Shown piece after piece: positions 61,703 to 64,000 of a stretch of 64,000 nt of DNA (position 1 is its first letter; every line of letters begins with the position of its first letter). Origin of the DNA: Opitutaceae bacterium (GTDB lineage Bacteria; Verrucomicrobiota; Verrucomicrobiia; Opitutales; Opitutaceae); contig JACKPU010000002.1 of the NCBI GenBank assembly GCA_024233285.1, positions 186,001 to 250,000 on the forward strand, in the 5' to 3' direction. The notes beneath the pieces are model-generated. The model did not search any database and was not told the DNA's origin. It saw only the letters and a program-made list of their open reading frames with translations. The position numbers and the translations under genes are program-made.

Positions 61703-63049
61703 ATGAGAATCACCGGACTCGCCCTCGTCCCGCCCCCGACCGCCGCCGATTTACCCAAGGTCACGCCCGAATTGCTGGCCTCCGTGCTGGCCCGCTATTC
61801 GCGGAGCAACGAGGGCATCGGCGCGATTCTCGACAAGGTCGACATCGCCAACCCCGACGCATCGATCGATCGCATTCTCAAGTTTGTCGATTACGGCCAC
61901 GCCTCCATCGGCGGGCTCACCGGCGGCCTGGCCGTCGCGCTCGACGACATCTCGATGTGGCTGGCATATAAGCTTTTTGAGATTGCGCAGATGGCCGACG
62001 GCCAGGAATCGAGCACGCGTTACATCACGATGGATCCGAGCAATCTGCCCGCACCGGCGGAAATCGGCATCCCGGAGGATCTCGCTCCGCGCTGGACGGC
62101 GCTGATGGCAAAGTCATTTGCCGCCTACCAAGCCGAATACGCCCGGCTCGATGCGCTGGGCACCGCCGAACCGGATCGCGTGCGCGTGCCGGAAAACGCC
62201 AAGCCCGCCGTCGTCACGCGCATTCGCAAAAACTACGCCCTGGATCGCGCACGTTATTTCATTCCGCTGGCCACCCGCACCAACGTCGGTCTCGTGCAGA
62301 CTTCGCGCATGTGGGCGACGACGGTGAAGCACCTCGATTCGCTGCCGCATCCCGAAGCCCGGGCCGCGGCCAAGCTCATTCGCGATGAACTGATCAAGCA
62401 ATCGCCGCGTCTCATGCGGCACAGTTTTGCGGAAAAATCGTATCAGGCACAGGCCGAGCAGGAACTCGCCGCGAGCCTGCGGCTGGGGCTGGCGCGACTC
62501 TCCACGCAGCTACTGGCCGATGAGGTCTGGGTGAAGGTTGATCGCGAGGCGCCGCCCTGGCTGGCCGAGGAGCAGTCGATTGCGGAATCGCTCAAGCATC
62601 GCGCCAACCGCTACGGCTACCAAGGCACGGCGACGCGCCGCATGCGCGTGACCTTTGCGTGGAACAACATGGCGATAGCCGAGCTGCGCGACTTGAACCG
62701 GCATCGCACCGGGCATCGCTACACGCCGTTGATCCAGGCGGGCTTTTATCTGCCGGAGGAAATCGCGCATGCCGATCATCAGGCGCTGCTGGATGAACAG
62801 GCGGCCCTGACGCGCGAGCTGATGGAACGCGGTTCGCCGGCCTACGTCTATTCGCTCCTGCTCGGGGCGCAGACGCCGTTCGAGCACAGCACGCAGGCGG
62901 ACAAATTCATTTATGAAGCCGAATTGCGCACGGGCATGGGCGCTCACTTCCGCTACGCGGATCACCTCAGCGCGGTCTTGCACGAATTTTTGGCCCAGGT
63001 TCCCGAAGCGCGCGACTGGGTGGTGGAGGGCACGGCCGAACCGGAATAA
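61703..63049 (+). CDS. thyX: FAD-dependent thymidylate synthase-like protein, double length
   Basis: A 448-residue protein, about twice the length of ordinary ThyX. Residues about 60-108 (DYGHASIGGLTGGL; AQMADGQESSTRYIT) resemble a ThyX half in which the RHR signature is not conserved. The C-terminal half carries LNRHRTGHRYTPLIQAG (Arg333-His334-Arg335), a variant of the RHRxxS flavin/dUMP motif, with TPFEHSTQADKFIYE. Tandem-domain ThyX proteins occur in Chlamydiae and related phyla. It would methylate dUMP with FADH2. The Ser of the classical motif reads Thr/His here, so activity needs confirming. Confidence 0.8.
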   Translation: MRITGLALVPPPTAADLPKVTPELLASVLARYSRSNEGIGAILDKVDIANPDASIDRILKFVDYGHASIGGLTGGLAVALDDISMWLAYKLFEIAQMADGQESSTRYITMDPSNLPAPAEIGIPEDLAPRWTALMAKSFAAYQAEYARLDALGTAEPDRVRVPENAKPAVVTRIRKNYALDRARYFIPLATRTNVGLVQTSRMWATTVKHLDSLPHPEARAAAKLIRDELIKQSPRLMRHSFAEKSYQAQAEQELAASLRLGLARLSTQLLADEVWVKVDREAPPWLAEEQSIAESLKHRANRYGYQGTATRRMRVTFAWNNMAIAELRDLNRHRTGHRYTPLIQAGFYLPEEIAHADHQALLDEQAALTRELMERGSPAYVYSLLLGAQTPFEHSTQADKFIYEAELRTGMGAHFRYADHLSAVLHEFLAQVPEARDWVVEGTAEPE

Positions 63050-63093
63050 AGATTGCCGCGAAGACGCAATTTGCCTGCAATGAACACGTTGGT

Positions 63094-63867
63094 ATGAGCC
63101 GTTTTCGCGTCCTCCAATTCAACATGCAGTTTGGTCAGGGCTGGAATGACTCCGACCCGGATCACGCGCCCATCGACTTGGGTGCCACGGTCGCGGAAAT
63201 CAAACGGCACAAGGCCGACATCATCCACCTGCAGGAAGTGGAGCACGCGCGGCCGGATGGCAGCCACCCGCCGATTCCGCCCAATTACTCGCGTCTCAAG
63301 GCGGAGCTTGCCGGCTATGACAGCACCTTTTCGTTTCCGCGTCCGGATCCGCGGGAATTGCCGTTTGGCATCGGTCTGGCCATTTTCTCCCGCTGGCCGT
63401 TGCAACCGGCGACCTGCATCAACCTGCCTTCACCGCCGGTCGAGTTTGATTTTTTCGGCGAAAAGAAAACGCCGACCGATCGGCTGCTCATCACGGCCGA
63501 GGTCGACATCTACGGTCACCGCGTGCGGCTGATGAACACGCATTTGCTCGCGTTTTTCATGCTCAAATCGAGCAGTGAGCAGCACCGCGAGCAGCGTGAT
63601 ATCATCGAGCAGGAATTGCGCAAAAGCTCCGGGCCGACCGTGCTTACCGGCGATTTCAACGTGAGCAAACACCAGTCGCTCATCGAACAGTTTGGCCGCG
63701 TCGGTTTCAACACTGCGCAGTCCGAGGAGATCACTTGGCGGCGCATGCCCTACGTCTTGGATCACGTTTTCCACAACGCGCCGCTGCAGTGTGTGAATTG
63801 CGAGGTGCATCCCACGCCGGCATCCGACCACCATGCGCTGGTGGCGGACTTCGAGTTTGCTGAATGA
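63094..63867 (+). CDS. endonuclease/exonuclease/phosphatase-family protein
   Basis: A 257-residue EEP-fold hydrolase. It has FRVLQFNMQFG (Asn), IIHLQEVEH (metal-binding Glu), VRLMNTHLLAFF, TVLTGDFNVSKHQS (Asp/Asn) and a C-terminal SDHHALVADFEF (catalytic Asp-His). All catalytic motifs are present. The family includes nucleases, inositol-phosphate phosphatases and sphingomyelinases; the substrate here is unknown. It starts 44 bases after the ThyX-like gene. Confidence 0.87.
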   Translation: MSRFRVLQFNMQFGQGWNDSDPDHAPIDLGATVAEIKRHKADIIHLQEVEHARPDGSHPPIPPNYSRLKAELAGYDSTFSFPRPDPRELPFGIGLAIFSRWPLQPATCINLPSPPVEFDFFGEKKTPTDRLLITAEVDIYGHRVRLMNTHLLAFFMLKSSSEQHREQRDIIEQELRKSSGPTVLTGDFNVSKHQSLIEQFGRVGFNTAQSEEITWRRMPYVLDHVFHNAPLQCVNCEVHPTPASDHHALVADFEFAE

Positions 63868-63869
63868 GT

Positions 63870-63945
63870 TGCAGGACGGGATCGCTGATCCGCCATCGAA
63901 CCCGCTAATTCCGACGACAGGCGGGATCAGCGATCCCGCCCTGCA
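63870..63945. repeat. REP-like palindromic element, copy 2
   Basis: Arms 63870-63890 (tgcaggacgggatcgctgat, then c) and 63925-63945 are inverted with one mismatch around a centre of 34 bases. The sequence matches the copy at 40161-40236 (shared core cgggatc-gct-gatc). It starts two bases after the stop of the EEP-family gene and ends at the stop of the next minus-strand gene. Confidence 0.85.
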
Positions 63946-64000
63946 TCACTTGCCGCGGCGCACCGCGTCTTTCTCGGATTCCCGCTCTTCCTCAAGCCGC
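63946..64000 (-). CDS. C-terminal end of a minus-strand gene (5' part outside window)
   Basis: Reading leftwards from the window edge, one frame gives RLEEERESEKDAVRRGK and then TGA at 63948-63946. The charged, helical sequence and the stop beside the REP-like element make a gene end plausible, but 17 residues are too few to identify it. Confidence 0.4.
   Translation of the reverse strand, partial: RLEEERESEKDAVRRGK

Overview
This is a GC-rich bacterial chromosome segment with dense, mostly overlapping operons and weak Shine-Dalgarno signals. The gene content best fits a Gram-negative member of the Verrucomicrobiota, most likely near Opitutaceae. The basis is the near-complete nuoB-N block without nuoA, a double-length ThyX-like protein, a compact pilMNOPQ-type operon with a secretin, a HIS6-like HisA, a Kdo-pathway isomerase, and PhyH / ceramidase-like / Gfo-Idh-MocA genes typical of that phylum. 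The taxonomic call is inference from gene content; no 16S gene is present.

Layout. 1-5.3 kb (minus): two paralogous NarL-type histidine kinase/response regulator modules. The first runs into prepilin genes, and its regulator is fused in frame to a type IV prepilin. 5.4-12 kb (plus): rpsT, an AddB/AddA-like nuclease-helicase pair and a 31-residue AURKAIP1/COX24-domain protein. 12.2-16.9 kb: pilM, pilN, pilO, a small periplasmic protein and a secretin as one overlapping operon. 16.9-20.2 kb: CPBP protease, polyprenyl diphosphate synthase, ECF sigma factor and a coupled membrane protein. 20.2-26 kb: class II fumarase, YjbQ, convergent class I fumarase, an oxidoreductase and KdsD. 26-31 kb: LysM lipoprotein, paired PH-domain membrane proteins, chromate transporter, MBL hydrolase. 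31-34.2 kb: sufS, sufU, hemN.

34.3-45 kb is an accessory-looking metabolic region: oxidoreductase, divergent AraC regulator, PhyH dioxygenase, DegT aminotransferase, ceramidase-like hydrolase, MetE catalytic-domain protein, a stand-alone receiver plus a kinase-less CHASE3-PAS sensor, a transglutaminase-like protein and a possible glycosidase. Palindromic REP-like elements sit between some of these genes. 45-46.2 kb holds gene remnants (an alpha/beta hydrolase and a DHFR/RibD-type fragment) and tRNA-Ser(GGA).

46.4-59.9 kb is the respiratory complex I operon nuoBCDEFGHIJKLMN, closed by a terminator. 59.9-64 kb: HisA, a TIM-barrel isomerase/epimerase, the ThyX-like protein, an EEP-family phosphatase/nuclease, a second copy of the REP-like element and the end of a minus-strand gene. 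The most unusual signals are the response regulator-prepilin fusion, the dispersed palindromic repeat and the decayed hydrolase next to tRNA-Ser. No CRISPR array, prophage or insertion sequence was seen.
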